Origin: Ischnura elegans
Taxonomy: Eukaryota > Arthropoda > Insecta > Odonata > Coenagrionidae
Assembly: GCF_921293095.1 (NCBI RefSeq)
Contig: NC_060254.1
Location: 109,268,917-109,332,916 of the forward strand
DNA length: 64,000 bases
Direction: 5' to 3'
The notes beneath the pieces are model-generated. The model worked only from the letters and a program-made list of their open reading frames with translations. It had not been told where the DNA came from and did no database searches. Positions 22,801 through 34,592 of the stretch are shown here, piece after piece. The position numbers and the translations under genes were made by a program. The stretch's first letter is position 1, and each line of letters starts with the position of its first letter.

Positions 22801-25800
22801 CTTCTTTTCCCGCCGGAGATCGTAATGCAATTGTCCTGTTCTCGATTGCGAGCAGGGAAAAATCGCGGAGCTCGGAGCGCTTGCCTCAAAGTTCCTGTAG
22901 TTTACACAATGGCGCGTTTTCGGAGAAAATATTATTCGTATTTTTTGTTGCTACTGGCGTCAGCTATCCACGGTTAAAATTTCGTGACACAACTCCATAT
23001 ATTTCATTTTTATTTATGAACATTACTCAAAATCTGCTCCGATCGTCGTAAAAGTATACGAAAATTGCATTTTTCACCCAGTTCTGAGCTATTTTGAAAA
23101 AGGTCAGAACTAGTAGCCTGGAAGTTCAAATTCGCAAACAAGAAAGCCAGCATAATGAAACGTGATAATTAATCGATTTTATATTCAAAATATGGCATTA
23201 AATGTAATAAATTACTAAATAAAAATAATTTATGTGATTTGGATTGTATCATTTCTACCACTAATGGCGAAAGGCTTGAGCCATAGCCATTTTCACTTAA
23301 TCGGAAATATCTCGGTTTAAGAGGTCATACCAAAAAATACCGCTACACAGATGTCTTTGTTGAGGGTTCTTTATTTCCCCAGCACGACAGCTTCGACGAC
23401 GTTATTTTTGACGTTTCCAGTGACTAACAAGATTTCCACAACAATATTTCCCACCGAGGGGCTGGAGATAAAGTAATTCATCAAGTTTCAAAAACCAACC
23501 TCAAACGAACGTCATTTGAGGCTCTCTCGTCAGCATCACCACGCGAATAAAAAGAAGCTCCTAGCTATCCGAAAGGAGTCTTTGCAACATCAACACCGAA
23601 GGGAACTTTTACATTCCGTACACCGATTCACTTCCGATCGGATTACCATTTCCTCTAGAATTCATCCTGATCGGGCACATTAGCATCCCTTTCTCTATGC
23701 ATAGCGAAAAAATGAATGCGAAAGGAAGGGAGAATAAATTCTTACACAGCGGGCAAAGAGGAAAAAAATTGGAGAGCAAAAAAGAATAATATTTACCGTA
23801 ACAAGGCCTACCAACGTGCGGGATGGAAAAATGAAGGGAAAAAAAGAGACATTGTTGGAGGAGAAGTTGTTGTCGGGGCAATTAGAGGGAGTCGTGGGAT
23901 TTGGGACGAATAAAAAGTGAGATATAAAGGATCGAAATTGAATTAATGTCGCGGAATGTTTTCGAGGCGAGCAAAGAACTCGAATTCTGGAATTTTTAAT
24001 TTCTCTTTTCGTTTTCACCACAAGGAATAGCAAATGAGATATCCGCGTGACTACGGGAGAACTCGACAGAATGACCGTTGCCTCTAAACAAGGAATCAAA
24101 GGGAAAACGTGGAAAAAGGGGACAGCTCAAAAGTGCGTCCATTAAAATAAAAGACAACAGTCTCGATGAAGACAAAATTTGCGAATCACTAAGGATTCCG
24201 TTTCAAAAATGATTTTATAAATTTTAAAAGGAAAGAATACATTTATTTTAAATTTATCACTGCAGCATGAAGTAGTTTCTTTCCGAGATACCCAATAAAA
24301 CTAACCTTGTTATCACATTTTGTACATATTATAAAAGTAATAAATAGATTTAAACCACGTCATCCTTCGACGATAAATACAGTATTAATAAAATAATAAA
24401 GTTGATGGCTTCAATATCCTTTAAATTAGCACGCGATTTACTGATTATCCCGACTATACAACCCTTTCACAATAATTAACGCTTTTCATTACATTAACAA
24501 TTTAAATTTACGAGAAATTTAACATGCACTATGGTGACGGGCTTGCCTTACATTGTGACCACGAGTTCTATGTCAGTTTCCTAGGTAAGCGATATTAACA
24601 TATTGATTGCTTACATATATTTATAGAACCCATTACTGGACGTTGCCAAAAGAAGGTAGGTCCTTTAGGTATGATGAAATTTAAAAATCAATAAAGCTAT
24701 TGCCAAAAAATGACGCAAGAAAATTATTTTTTAACAGAAGGTAGAGAACTACTATGATGAAAATAAAAATTATTTCAATATTTAATTATCAATGCTCATT
24801 TTGCTTCTCGACGATAAAGCTTTCATGAGTTTCATGCAATAAGTATCATGACGGACCAGTAATTCCACATTAGATAACGATTATCCACATAAATGATTCA
24901 GTATGATAAATGATTAAATCTGTCCTCTTGTGTTTGTGGTTGTTGTCAGACCGTTGATGATTACAGCTGATGGCAAAAGGTGGCCAGAATTCTACATACA
25001 AAATGGAGTTAGGCGATTCAACCTACACCTTGGTTAATGATGCCGAGAAGATTTCATAAAGCTCCTATGGTGAACTGTTCCTTTATCTTACTGGAACCTC
25101 CAGGCCCATAATATGATAACAGTTATTACGCGAAGTCGCCTTTGATGCAGTTTACTCATTTCGAGGATAACTGATCAAACTGCGGGACAAAAGACATATT
25201 GAACCTTTTTGTGTACTCGTTAAATGGCAAATTCGTCGGTTATACGAGCAGTAACTCACTGACCTCTCACACTCACAATACCATAAGGACTAGTAAGATC
25301 CAACACCAGCACCATCTTTTGCTTCCGTTTCAGCTCCAAAAAGAAAAATTTTATCAAGAAAAATAAGAGCCAACGGGTTCGATATAGAACTCAAACTTGA
25401 GCTGAATTGGATAGAGAACTTGTCTTAGGGTTAATTACAAGAACTGGAAATCTTAATATTGAGACAAAATTGTATTTTCTCTTCAGCACGCCCCAATTAC
25501 GGGATGATCATGATAAATGAGAGCTTAGTTCATATGAATAAACATGTAACTGTTCCAACCAACCTCTCAATCCCAAAAATGGCTTTGATTTAATCGTCAG
25601 GTTCCGTAACAATCGGAAAACCCCGGAGGTATATTAAAAATTTACTAAAATACAGCGACGCAATGTGGAGCAACTTGTGTCATCAAAGGTATAAGGAAGG
25701 GACGGAACATTATCGAAAGAAAGGTTAAAAAAGGGAAAAACTTGACGCATTAGGCCCCAAGGGGAGCGGCCGGAAGAGATTTAAATAAACAAAAGAATGT

Positions 25801-26429
25801 CCGGAGCGCGAAGGGTTGAGGGAGGAGGGAGGCTCTCTGGGAGCGCTCGTGACTTTCCTAGCACAAACAGCACAAACAAACAGGCAGGAGGAAATATAGT
25901 GGAGGCAGAAGAAAGAGCCCAGCGGTGCACAAAACATTCTGTAACTCGCAGAGGAGGCGAGGGAGGGGGGGAGAGGAAAATAGAGCATCATGACGAGGGA
26001 TGCGCAAGCGAGGTTGCGGAAGGCGACAGCACACTCAATGTGCACTCTCTGTCTATTCACCGTCCCATCTTATCTAATCGTTGAGCTAGGCAAAGGTTCC
26101 CCCGGACGTTTTGTTTTTCATGTCCCCTCAGCAAATTGTAGGCATGGCTCAGGATTTTTACATACACACAATACTGTACGTGGTTCATTACAAATAAAAA
26201 CATTCACAAAACAAAATATTTCGATCTCTAAGTTTTGATATTCGTCTCTAAATATGCTACATCTGGGAGCCTAGATCGGGAAAAATGAAATGCCATTTCT
26301 CGCGCGGTCACATAACTGCATTTTATTTTCACGGTTTCTCCACTTTCTCCCACACGCAGAACACAACGAATACGTAATAATATTACATAGTAGACGTAAG
26401 TTACTGTTCAGAGTTAAAAAAGATGTATA
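22801..26429. other. no gene recognised
   Basis: AT-rich DNA with purine-rich patches near 23700-23930 and 25680-25990. Open frames at 23609-24099 and 25725-26238 track these patches and carry no domain. I found no transposon termini. Confidence 0.5.
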
Positions 26430-26540
26430 AAGGCCATAATGGCAAGGCTTGGAAGGCGAGAGGTTGGATAGTTGCTGACCACTGATCCAAGGGTCCTTGT
26501 TTCAAAACCCGGGTGAAGCTGAGAAAATCCTCGAAGAGCG
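26430..26540 (+). mobile_element. possible degenerate tRNA-derived SINE
   Basis: A B-box-like block, tgtttcaaaacccgg (about 26500), lies 60 nt downstream of a weak A-box-like segment (about 26450). Order and spacing resemble a tRNA-derived SINE. Both boxes deviate from consensus, so this is tentative. Confidence 0.35.
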
Positions 26541-28009
26541 AGGAGTAAGGAGTAAAAGTAAGGAATAGGAAGCACAAGATGAGTGGAGCCCTAAAATTTC
26601 ATGATGATTTACTTTGATGAGTGGCCCACGTAAGCCCGAGTGCTCACGTATCTTAAACTGTCACTCAGTTGGCTATTTCTTGAAGCGACTCGTACTTGTT
26701 TTTAAGTATGCTTAATATAAATTATTATCATCCCAAGTATTGCTAGCAATTGCTTCGAAAGTATATCACAGCATAATAATGAAATCTCACCAGATTGCTT
26801 TGTTTTTTAAAAGTCTCGACTCAATTCCAGGAAATATCCTTACAATTTTCCACCAATTGACGTGAAAAAGAGAACATTTCTTCATTCAAAGAGCAACTCT
26901 GAAAACGTAAAAATAAAACTTTTCGGCACATTATAAAAGATAAAATACTTTTGAAATAAAGTAGGGTTCCAGAGCTATTCATTATTTCGACAGCAGGGGT
27001 AAGTTTGAACATTTATCGTCAGTTTTTCCGAAAATGACTAACAATCAAGGTAACTGAAATTATTTTTGGCACTTCCAAAATATATTTTGTAGATTCATTC
27101 TACGGGTGCTGCTAACCATTCTCAATTTACTCTAGAAATCCAAATAATCGAAAGATCATTCATTAATGTCTGCGTTTAAAGAACCTAATTCGATGGGCCT
27201 TGGCATTTTTATGACATCTGAGCACGCTTTCAACATATTAAGGGAGGCTGGGACCACACACGTCATCTTCCCACCGAATGCACTCCGCAGCATTCTGCCG
27301 AGTCACCATCAATCCACGTCTACGCCTTCTTCGCTGAGCTGCCTGCGTCGCCGGAACTGAAGAAGAGACACCACACCCCCAAACATATTTTCTCCCGACT
27401 CCTCCAATAAAAGTGGACCTAATCCTGATTTCCCTCTAACTATATTTCACATTCCAGCCAAAGTTTTCCGATAGTAACTTTAAATGAATCAATATTTTGC
27501 ATCATATCGACTTCAATGCATTTGAATCTCTGTGAAAGTTCAACGGATACCATCCTCTAGTAAATAGGTGAAATCTTCAGGATACATTTATGCCAGAAGA
27601 TGTTCCTCGCATCTCAATATTTATCCAACCTCTGACAGGACCATACTTAAATGCTTAACTAGTTGGAAAGTACGAGAAAGGAATTTTAAGGATGCACTTA
27701 ATGGTTATGACCAACGACATCAAGGGAGAAATAGGTGATTCCATCATTCGAAGAATCAGTAATTTATAATGAAACACTGACTTGCAATTTTCCACAAAAA
27801 TAAAATTTAATTCGACTCGAGTTTCGATGTTACTACTTCATTTTCAAGGTACAACTGAGAGAGGAGAAATGGGGTGGAAAGTGCTCAAGGAGGTGGCTGG
27901 AATGGGTAGAATTGCAAGGCGGGGGGGGAGGGGAGAGTGGAAAAATCAGAGGAGGTAAAAAGGTTGGAAATTGAAGAGTTTTTTCCAGGGTTAACAAACT
28001 TTGAACATA
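26541..28009. other. no gene recognised
   Basis: AT-rich DNA. The frame at 27166-27360 (64 codons) has no known motif. A G-rich tract near 27920-27935 introduces the GC-rich area that precedes the Penelope-like element. Confidence 0.45.
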
Positions 28010-28300
28010 GAAATGAAAGCATTTGAATACACGTGGCGGTCTTCTTATCTTCGGGTGTTGTTTCCGAGGGCCATCGGTGGATGGTGTGGAAGGGGGGGGA
28101 AAGACGTCTTCTGTGCCCGTAGGCTGCCGTGCAGATTAGTAGGGGGCCTCGAGGACGCGTTCTTCTGAGGGTGTGTAGGTGGGGGTGGGGAGCGGGGGGT
28201 CGGCGGTTAGGATTCACTGTATGGTTCTTGTGGGATCTCATTCACGTCGAGTGGGCGACAGGAGGGGGGGGAAGGGATTGTAACACTTCTGGGAAACGCA
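28010..28300 (-). other. probable 3' untranslated region of the Penelope-like element
   Basis: Downstream of the element's stop codon on the minus strand lies about 290 bp that is CpG- and C-rich, unlike the AT-rich DNA on either side. Similar composition and direct abutment suggest it is the element's 3' tail. Its true end is not recognised because no terminal repeat or hammerhead-like motif was found here. Confidence 0.4.
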
Positions 28301-29077
28301 CTATTGGAACTCAATGGAAAGCAAGGGCGATTTTAAAAGGCAGAGGTTGTCGTTGAGAAGGGAAACCTGGGAATGTTTACGATGGTGGATCTCTAATTGT
28401 TCCAAGGCGTCTAATTTCCTCCCTTTGGTATTTTTATGGAGAACTTTGGTTGTGAAGTTTGGATTGTGGCCGCTCTCAATGATGTGTTTGGCCACCATCG
28501 AAGTTGGGTTACTATGGGCGATGCACTTCCTATGTTCATTGAATCTCGTGTTGAAATCTCTTCCTGTCTGACCTATATATTGCGCATGGCACTCGCAACA
28601 CTTAATCTCGTATACACCACTCAGTTTTTCACTTTCAAATAGGTCTTTGTGTTTACACAAGAGTCGGGATAATGTTGTGGGGGTGTAAAAGGAAACTATG
28701 AATTTTTCTTTAGGGATTTGATTGGCAATCTTGTAGGAGAGATCTTTGACGAAGGGAATTTTGCACCATTTACGGGGTTCACTTGTCTGCTGTGGGGAGA
28801 GAGAGGTGTTGAGGTTCACTGCTTGTTGTCGTCTTTTCTTTGCAAGCAAAGAGTCGATGAGTTCCACACTGTATCCATTGTTAATTGCTATTGACTGGAT
28901 GGTCAGGAGTTCTTGATGGAAGTGATTATTATTCATAGGAATGTTGATTAATCTATGGATTAGGGAATGAAAACCAGCTAGTTTGTGTGAAATAGGGTGA
29001 CATGAATCCGCTGGGATGACCTGATCTGTGAAAGTAGGATTTCTGTATATTGAAAAGACATGGTTTTGAAAAGACAT
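28301..29077 (-). CDS. Penelope-like element polyprotein, C-terminal 258 residues with GIY-YIG endonuclease
   Basis: This is the largest intact coding block in the window. PLE proteins join a reverse transcriptase to a C-terminal GIY-YIG endonuclease that nicks the target and primes cDNA synthesis. Residues 1-50 (FSIYRNPTFTDQ, then HPISHKLAGFHSLIHRL) are the segment after the RT palm, where PLEs read 'F.vYRKPT.TD.....SCHP..hK......L..R'. Residues 95-135 are the linker. Residues 154-173 carry the endonuclease signature: GVY at 154-156, the zinc-knuckle-like CCECH, and YIGQTGR at 167-173. Downstream are NEHRK and ALEQLEI, supplying the expected His and Glu positions. The RT catalytic core is absent, so the copy is 5'-truncated although this part has no stop or frameshift. 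The first Met is only the first one in the remaining frame, not a real start. A LINE remnant lies 85 bp upstream. Confidence 0.9.
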   Translation of the reverse strand: MSFQNHVFSIYRNPTFTDQVIPADSCHPISHKLAGFHSLIHRLINIPMNNNHFHQELLTIQSIAINNGYSVELIDSLLAKKRRQQAVNLNTSLSPQQTSEPRKWCKIPFVKDLSYKIANQIPKEKFIVSFYTPTTLSRLLCKHKDLFESEKLSGVYEIKCCECHAQYIGQTGRDFNTRFNEHRKCIAHSNPTSMVAKHIIESGHNPNFTTKVLHKNTKGRKLDALEQLEIHHRKHSQVSLLNDNLCLLKSPLLSIEFQ

Positions 29078-29159
29078 GGAAGTGAGAAAAGCGAGTGTGT
29101 TAGGACACCAGACGTTTACAGATAAAAAAATGAAGTGCTTTAAGGAAGTTGGGACTAGC

Positions 29160-29420
29160 GTTTATTAAAGTCCTTTATGGTTCGGGGGAAAAAGGAATTC
29201 GCACATCTATCCGTTCGTCAAAACATCTCTCTTCATTTATCGCTTCTGTCGGACCTGGAAATATATTGCGGCTCTAATATTATGTTCTCCGTGTCGCTCT
29301 TAAAGATATCCATTCTCAATTGTTCAAGCAATCTAAGCCTAGCGCGCAGCCTCCGAGTCTCCAGCGGCTCCCAGCCTAATATATTTTGAGGAGTGAGAGA
29401 GTGAAATAAACTATCAATCA
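29160..29420 (-). pseudogene. LINE reverse transcriptase C-terminus remnant
   Basis: A minus-strand frame reads LGWEPLETRRLRARLRLLEQ, the typical thumb/C-terminal helix of CR1/Jockey-type proteins ('L.W..LE.RR..ARL..LY'). After a frameshift it continues to FFPRTIKDFNKR, the highly conserved last block of these ORF2 proteins ('YSFFPRTI.DWN.LP'). Only the final ~85 residues are recognisable and stops intervene. The piece points the same way as, and lies immediately upstream of, the PLE at 28301-29077, so the PLE may have inserted close to the tail of this older element. Confidence 0.7.
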
Positions 29421-30189
29421 ACTTTAAATCTAATACAGGCACTCTCATATGGATAGAGTTCTCAAATTCAACCGCAGGCACATGCCATAATCTATATCGA
29501 TCGCGCAAGAGCAAATGAAGCAGACGGAGGACGAGCGGCTGTGCGTTCCCATTAATCACGCACGCTCTTCATATCGCACTTTAGATGCTCATTAGAACGA
29601 AGAGTTTCTAAATTAGGAGAGAGCAACGCCCAACCCATATCCAAGTATTTTGTGGAAGGCCGGGGTTAGATCACCTAAAACATTGGCCGCTGTTCATTGG
29701 AGGAGGCTGAAGAGAGCCGAAATGCACATTCTGTATGCGGGAAAAACCCTCGCTGCAAGAGAAAAGTGGCCGCCGAATATATTGCGTCGTCTCGGAAGGA
29801 TTCCATGAATCTACTCACACAAACAGACACACACTACTTAGTCACCGATTCCCGCAATCGTTAACAATTATCCAACGATTTGATTGATGAGATTTTCCGT
29901 TTTAAAGGAAAATCCTCCAAAATCGTTGGCACATTAATGGCTGGTCCAGGTTTCGCTACAATCCCAATCCCACGCCCTCCTTGGTTTTATTTTTTTGCCT
30001 TGGGATAAGCGTGTATCTACCTCCCCGCTCCCACCCCTTTCCTCCCCACTTGAGAGTTCGGTGGATAGAGCCCACGAGGCTAGGTGCCATCGCTCAAAGG
30101 CCTCCTGCGAAAGCATTTCCTCACTCACTAACAAGTGAATAATTTCCACTGAATTCAGAATCACTGGCGGCGAATATTTTAAGACTGAA
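29421..30189. other. no gene recognised
   Basis: The open frame at 29233-29559 extends here from the LINE remnant without further recognisable similarity beyond about 29420. The rest is AT-rich DNA without assigned features. Confidence 0.45.
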
Positions 30190-31110
30190 TAATTTTCATT
30201 GAATAATTCATCATCACTGGTCAACAATCCTAGGATTGGTTTGACGCATCTCTCCACTCAGTTCTCCTATCAGCTAATCTTTTCACACCTACGTATTTCT
30301 TCTCTTTCACATCCTTCTTTACTTGTTCCATATATTTTGCTCGAGGTCTTCCTTTTCCGTTCTTCCTTCCACTTGTCCCTCGACGATTATCTTCATCAGG
30401 CCATCATGTCTCAAGATGTGGCCTTTAAGGTCGTTCCGTCTTCTTGTTAAGGTTTTCATTTGTCAAGGTTGAGGCTTCTCTTCTCTCCTACTCTTCTTAG
30501 GACTTCTTCGTTACTAACTCGGTCGATCCATTTGATTTTCATCATTCTTCTGTAGCACCACATTTCGAAGGCCTCTATCCTTGCTTTCTCCGCTTCGGTC
30601 ATTGTCCATACCTCACTTCCTCACACACCAAACGTAGGTTCTTATAAATTGTTTCTTTATTGCCATATTTAAGTTTCCCGCTGTGAGCAGGTCTTTCTTT
30701 TGGTGCAATGCTCTCTTCACCTGAGCTATTCTTCTGATAATTTCTTTCTTGCTTCTCCCGTCACTAGTTATCTTGCTTCCCAAGTAACCGAATTCATTCA
30801 CCTCCATCAGTTTTTGCTTCCCTATTTTAATGTTAGTCTTGACTTCTTTTCTTCTGCTGCATACTAATATCTTGGTTTTCTTCTTGCTTATTTTCAGTTG
30901 ATATTTACCCATCACCCTACCCATATTAACCAGAATATTTTTCAAATCCTTCTCTGTTTCTTCTATTACGGCTATGCCATTGGAAAATCTTAGCATGCTA
31001 ATTTTTCCTTTATGGATATTCACTCCCAATGCCTTTTCTTTGATTTCATTAATGGCTTTCTCAATGTAAACGTTGAAAATTACGGGTGACAATGTACAAG
31101 ACGTCAGTTA
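30190..31110 (-). pseudogene. LINE reverse transcriptase, C-terminal half, 5'-truncated and frameshifted
   Basis: The minus strand first gives an open 160-codon block starting TLSPVIFNVYIEKAINEI, the RT 'GC.LSP.LFN.Y' motif. The catalytic box is altered to LRFSNGIAVI where 'IRFADD.A.L' is expected. It continues KISKKKTKIL ('.IN..KTK.M'), then EFGYLGSKIT (palm/thumb 'F.YLG..I') and VKRALHQKK. A frameshift near 30625 follows. The next frame continues with EVWTMTEAEKARIEAFEMWC, RRMMKIKWIDRVSNEEVL and RVGEKRSL, the standard C-terminal block of this LINE family. After a further shift come HILRHDGLMK and RPRAKYMEQVKK. The usual endonuclease and N-terminal RT are missing upstream of about 31110. Both catalytic Asp residues are lost, so it is dead. 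Confidence 0.85.
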
Positions 31111-31489
31111 GAAAATAAAGAGAAAGATAAATGCTGAATTGGAACTGAAGTGCAAACTGAAACAAGTGCCTATTATTGGCGTTCGAGGAGTGATAATGTC
31201 GCACACTGATCTACCGCCTGCGCCCCCAAGTCTGCATCTCAGCCAGTAGCACGTGTTCTGCTCCCCATCACTCATCGCAGACATCGGAGACATTTGTCCA
31301 TATCGGCCATTCTCCGCACCCTGCACGCGACGACGGCCATCGGGCAAGCAGCAAGGAGAAGGCATAAGGCAGTAGGTGGCCGTCGGAGGAAAACGAGAGA
31401 CATAAATAAGATTGGGATAATTGAAGACAGATAAGAGGGAATATGTGCGGGCTCTCCTGGAGGAAGGCGAGGCAGTGAGCTTTTTCACT
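31111..31489. other. no gene recognised
   Basis: Between the LINE truncation point and the hAT-like MITE. A 126-codon minus-strand frame at 31108-31488 is Ser/Cys-rich, without a recognised domain and without splice borders that would support an exon. Confidence 0.4.
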
Positions 31490-32065
31490 TAGAGATGGAA
31501 AAATCTATTTCGATTAACACCGAAAATCGAGTTACAACAAGCAAAGATCGGGGTATTCGAGATCGAGCCGTCATCTTTGAGTTTCGGTCCAAACTCGATT
31601 TTTCAACTTCGATCCGAATCATTCTGTTTGATCTCAGTAGCGTGACTACTATTGTACGATAACGTCATCCGTCCCGAGTGAAAGACTTTCCCCTAAGGTC
31701 GGTAAAATTGGATAGGTACGCCCTCTATCATCAAGAAAGCATATCAACAGCAGTTAATCTTTCTTTCAAATATTAGTGAAGCCGAATCAAGCGCTGATCT
31801 CAAACCTTTAACGCGCGCACATTTATAAATGTTTACTGCCAATTATTCAATCACGCATTCCGGGTATATTTTTTGGGATTTTTTTCCTTTAACTCAAATG
31901 TGTGTAATGAGGTTTTATCGAATGAATGATAAACTTTTTCTGTACGAACTGTATTTTTAAATAAAAAGTCGATTTTTTCAATTGATGGATCTTATGGTTC
32001 AAATTTCAATTTTTATTGAAAAGTCGAGTTTTCATTTCGATTAAAAATCGATTTCGACCGACATT
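31490..32065. mobile_element. 576-bp hAT-like MITE with 8-bp target duplication
   Basis: The octamer ttttcact occurs immediately outside both ends, at 31482-31489 and 32066-32073, as expected for an 8-bp target-site duplication of the hAT superfamily. The left end (tagagatggaaaaatctatt) and the reverse complement of the right end (aatgtcggtcgaaatcgatt) are diverged inverted copies, both moving into 'aatcgatttcg'-type sequence. No transposase frame is present. The imperfect ends mean the superfamily call rests mainly on the duplication length. Confidence 0.65.
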
Positions 32066-33210
32066 TTTTCACTATTACTCCCATTTACAATACCATCATC
32101 CTTTGCTCTTCAGCCCAATCTCACAGCCCTCCGCCATACCCATGGCCATTTGGCAACCCGCGTCTCCCCCATGGACACCGAGCGAACTGGCTGAGATTTT
32201 CAGGAAAGAAACTTCCTAACAGCCGTTTTACTCGGGGGAAAAATTACAAAACTTCAAACGGCACATTTTTTTCAATAAGGCGAACAGTAATTTCAATAAG
32301 TAACTGATTACAGGAGCGCTATTTTGCCACCTATCGTTCATTGCGCGTACGTTCGTGCAATCCAAGGCTTTAGACGATGCGGTCTGTAATGCACGTTCCT
32401 GGTGTGCAATTACATTCCTCGTGTAAAACAGGCTTAATGGCTTGTTTGTAGAAAAATCATCTGATCATTTTATTGATCGTTACTCAGAGAAATACCATTA
32501 TCATGTAAATAGCAAAACAAGGCAGATTCGTGCTTCATCGTGCGTCGTCAAAAAAGTATTGACATCCGTAATATATTTTTCTGATAACTCCATTTATTTA
32601 TTAACTAAAAATTTTCATCGGGTCGGTTAGGCAAATCTTTTTCAGTACATGATAACAAGGGGTCGCGAATACATGCAATAGAAATGATCGTTTGGAAAAA
32701 TGACTTGGTATACGGGCGGCATGAAGCAACAGTTTTAATGCAAAACAAAACACAGGTGCTTCACAATACTTAATAATTAATTGCAAATACATGCTGTTAT
32801 TTTAAACCTCGACAGATTAAGTGAATGAAATAACATAACAGCCGATTTGTAAAAACTAAAACCTTAAAAATTGATCATATTCAAAGGAATTTAACATACT
32901 CATTTATTTTTACACATTCCAATTTCATGCCAACAGACTATGACAGGGGCCAGAGCGGAGTTTTTATTAGAAGCTTTTCGCGAGCAGTCGAGACTGTACC
33001 CTTGTATTTAACTATGAGGTCGCGACGGAATTTTCTTAAAAACCCCATGGCTCAACATTTTTACTCAAGACTCGTTAATTCATTTCAGAACCAGGTACAT
33101 AGTTCCAAAACCAACATAAATCACCCCAAATTTTCATGGCAAGTAACGGATTTTAAATATTTACATCTTATTTATCTAGAAGCCACCTTAATTAATTAAA
33201 ACTGGCTATT
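32066..33210. other. no gene recognised
   Basis: AT-rich DNA, no repeat ends or coding signatures seen. Confidence 0.5.
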
Positions 33211-33558
33211 GTCGGAAAGTTTTCTTAGTTTGATAAGATATTAATAATCCTTATTTAAGCCAAGCGCTACCAGCTAGCATGGTACTCTGCTACCTGCTAG
33301 CATCCTCCGTCATATCAGCGCTCAGAGCCTCGCCCCAAGGTCACCTCACTTGCAGCAGCGGGAACTAGAACGACGTCATACGGGGTTTTCCCAGCATTCA
33401 TACTTAGCCGTCGCGTTTTCGCGCGCTTGAAATTTTTAACTTTTCATTTAATCGCGAATAATAGATATCGTCATTTAAAAATCTGAAAGCGTGAAATACT
33501 CCAGGAGTATTAATCTTTCGATTCAGGCGATAAAAAATAATAGGAAACCACCCTATTG
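33211..33558 (+). repeat. dispersed repeat, copy B
   Basis: The partner of 10653-10962 in the same orientation, matching in five ordered blocks including catacttagccgtcgcgttt and taggaaaccaccctatt. It carries extra sequence in the middle (about 33285-33355). Similarity may continue weakly to about 33600. No target duplication or tail was identified, so the class is unknown. Confidence 0.85.
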
Positions 33559-34146
33559 TATCAACAGCATTTTTACCCTGAAGAGTGTGACACGTGCAGA
33601 TAGCATAAAAGACAGAATGAATGCTCACCTATCAAACGATAGTCCGGACCCAACACTGCTCAAGCTCAGTGATCTCACGGGAACTGGACTCTAAATGTGG
33701 CAAAACCCTTTCCAATGGAATAAAGGATTTCCTAAAATATACACAGAAACAAATTTGAAAACATAAATTAATATAATGTTCATCAGTGCCACGAGAATCA
33801 AGGTAACAAAAACTTCGGCTCCTAGCCACAATACTTTCTGAGTATTTCGCAAATGAATGCTTTAATTCAATCACGACAGTTACACAAAATGGCACCATGG
33901 TCGGCATAAATAGCTGTTAACACTATCAACCAAGAACTAAAATTACTGGATTATCAACATTATATTTGTCTTTATTTAGCTTTTTAACTTCGAAAGATGT
34001 CGTCTCTAAGGGCGACAAATGTTTCCAAAAAAACAGGAGAAAATCATTTGTTTTCAATCATGCAGTGGCGGCACTAACTCATACTAACTCATTAATGCGA
34101 AACATCCACGTCAAAATATAAGCAACGAATGGTAATTCTCAAACTT
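33559..34146. other. no gene recognised
   Basis: AT-rich DNA. At about 33990-34025 a block resembling a decayed hammerhead-like core is present (see findings), too degenerate to call as a feature. Confidence 0.4.
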
Positions 34147-34244
34147 TAATATATAAATCCACTACCGACCGTGATGTCGACACCGTCGAAAATGACATAA
34201 ACCATGGGTGTCGAAACCATGGTCGGCAGAGGAGTTATATATTA
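34147..34244. repeat. inverted repeat resembling a Penelope-like terminal repeat
   Basis: Arms 34147-34184 and 34206-34244 are inverted copies with roughly six differences, around a 21-nt spacer. The right arm contains tgtcgaaaccatggtcggc. This pairs a GAAAC box with a self-complementary accatggt and then C, the layout of the GAAA / stem III / cleavage-site half of hammerhead motifs found in PLE terminal repeats. The matching CTGANGA half is not preserved. Sequence just outside (34245-34340) is oddly CpG- and C-rich (ctcgctttgctcgcc) compared with its surroundings. Confidence 0.55.
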
Positions 34245-34592
34245 AAACTCGCTTTGCTCGCCCCAGACCCCCCGAAATAGGCCTTCGGCCTTGTTTTGGC
34301 CGCTATGGAAGGTCTTATACTTTTTGTATGCCGCTTGCTACTTACGGATCTTTTACTTTTCAATTGGCTAGATTAGATATAAGTAATATTTCCACTTTCA
34401 AGTAAAACGAGCGTATGGTACGTGGGTTACGATATGAAAATAAAATATTAATGAAGAGGAACGTTTTTCTGAGGGACTATAAAAATAAGATGGATTTCTA
34501 TGAGTCTGACAGAGTTACTAACTTATTCAATTCAAATACAAAATAACGTTGAGAGCATAAAATGTGGGAATTACAATTCGTTGTTTAAGTAC

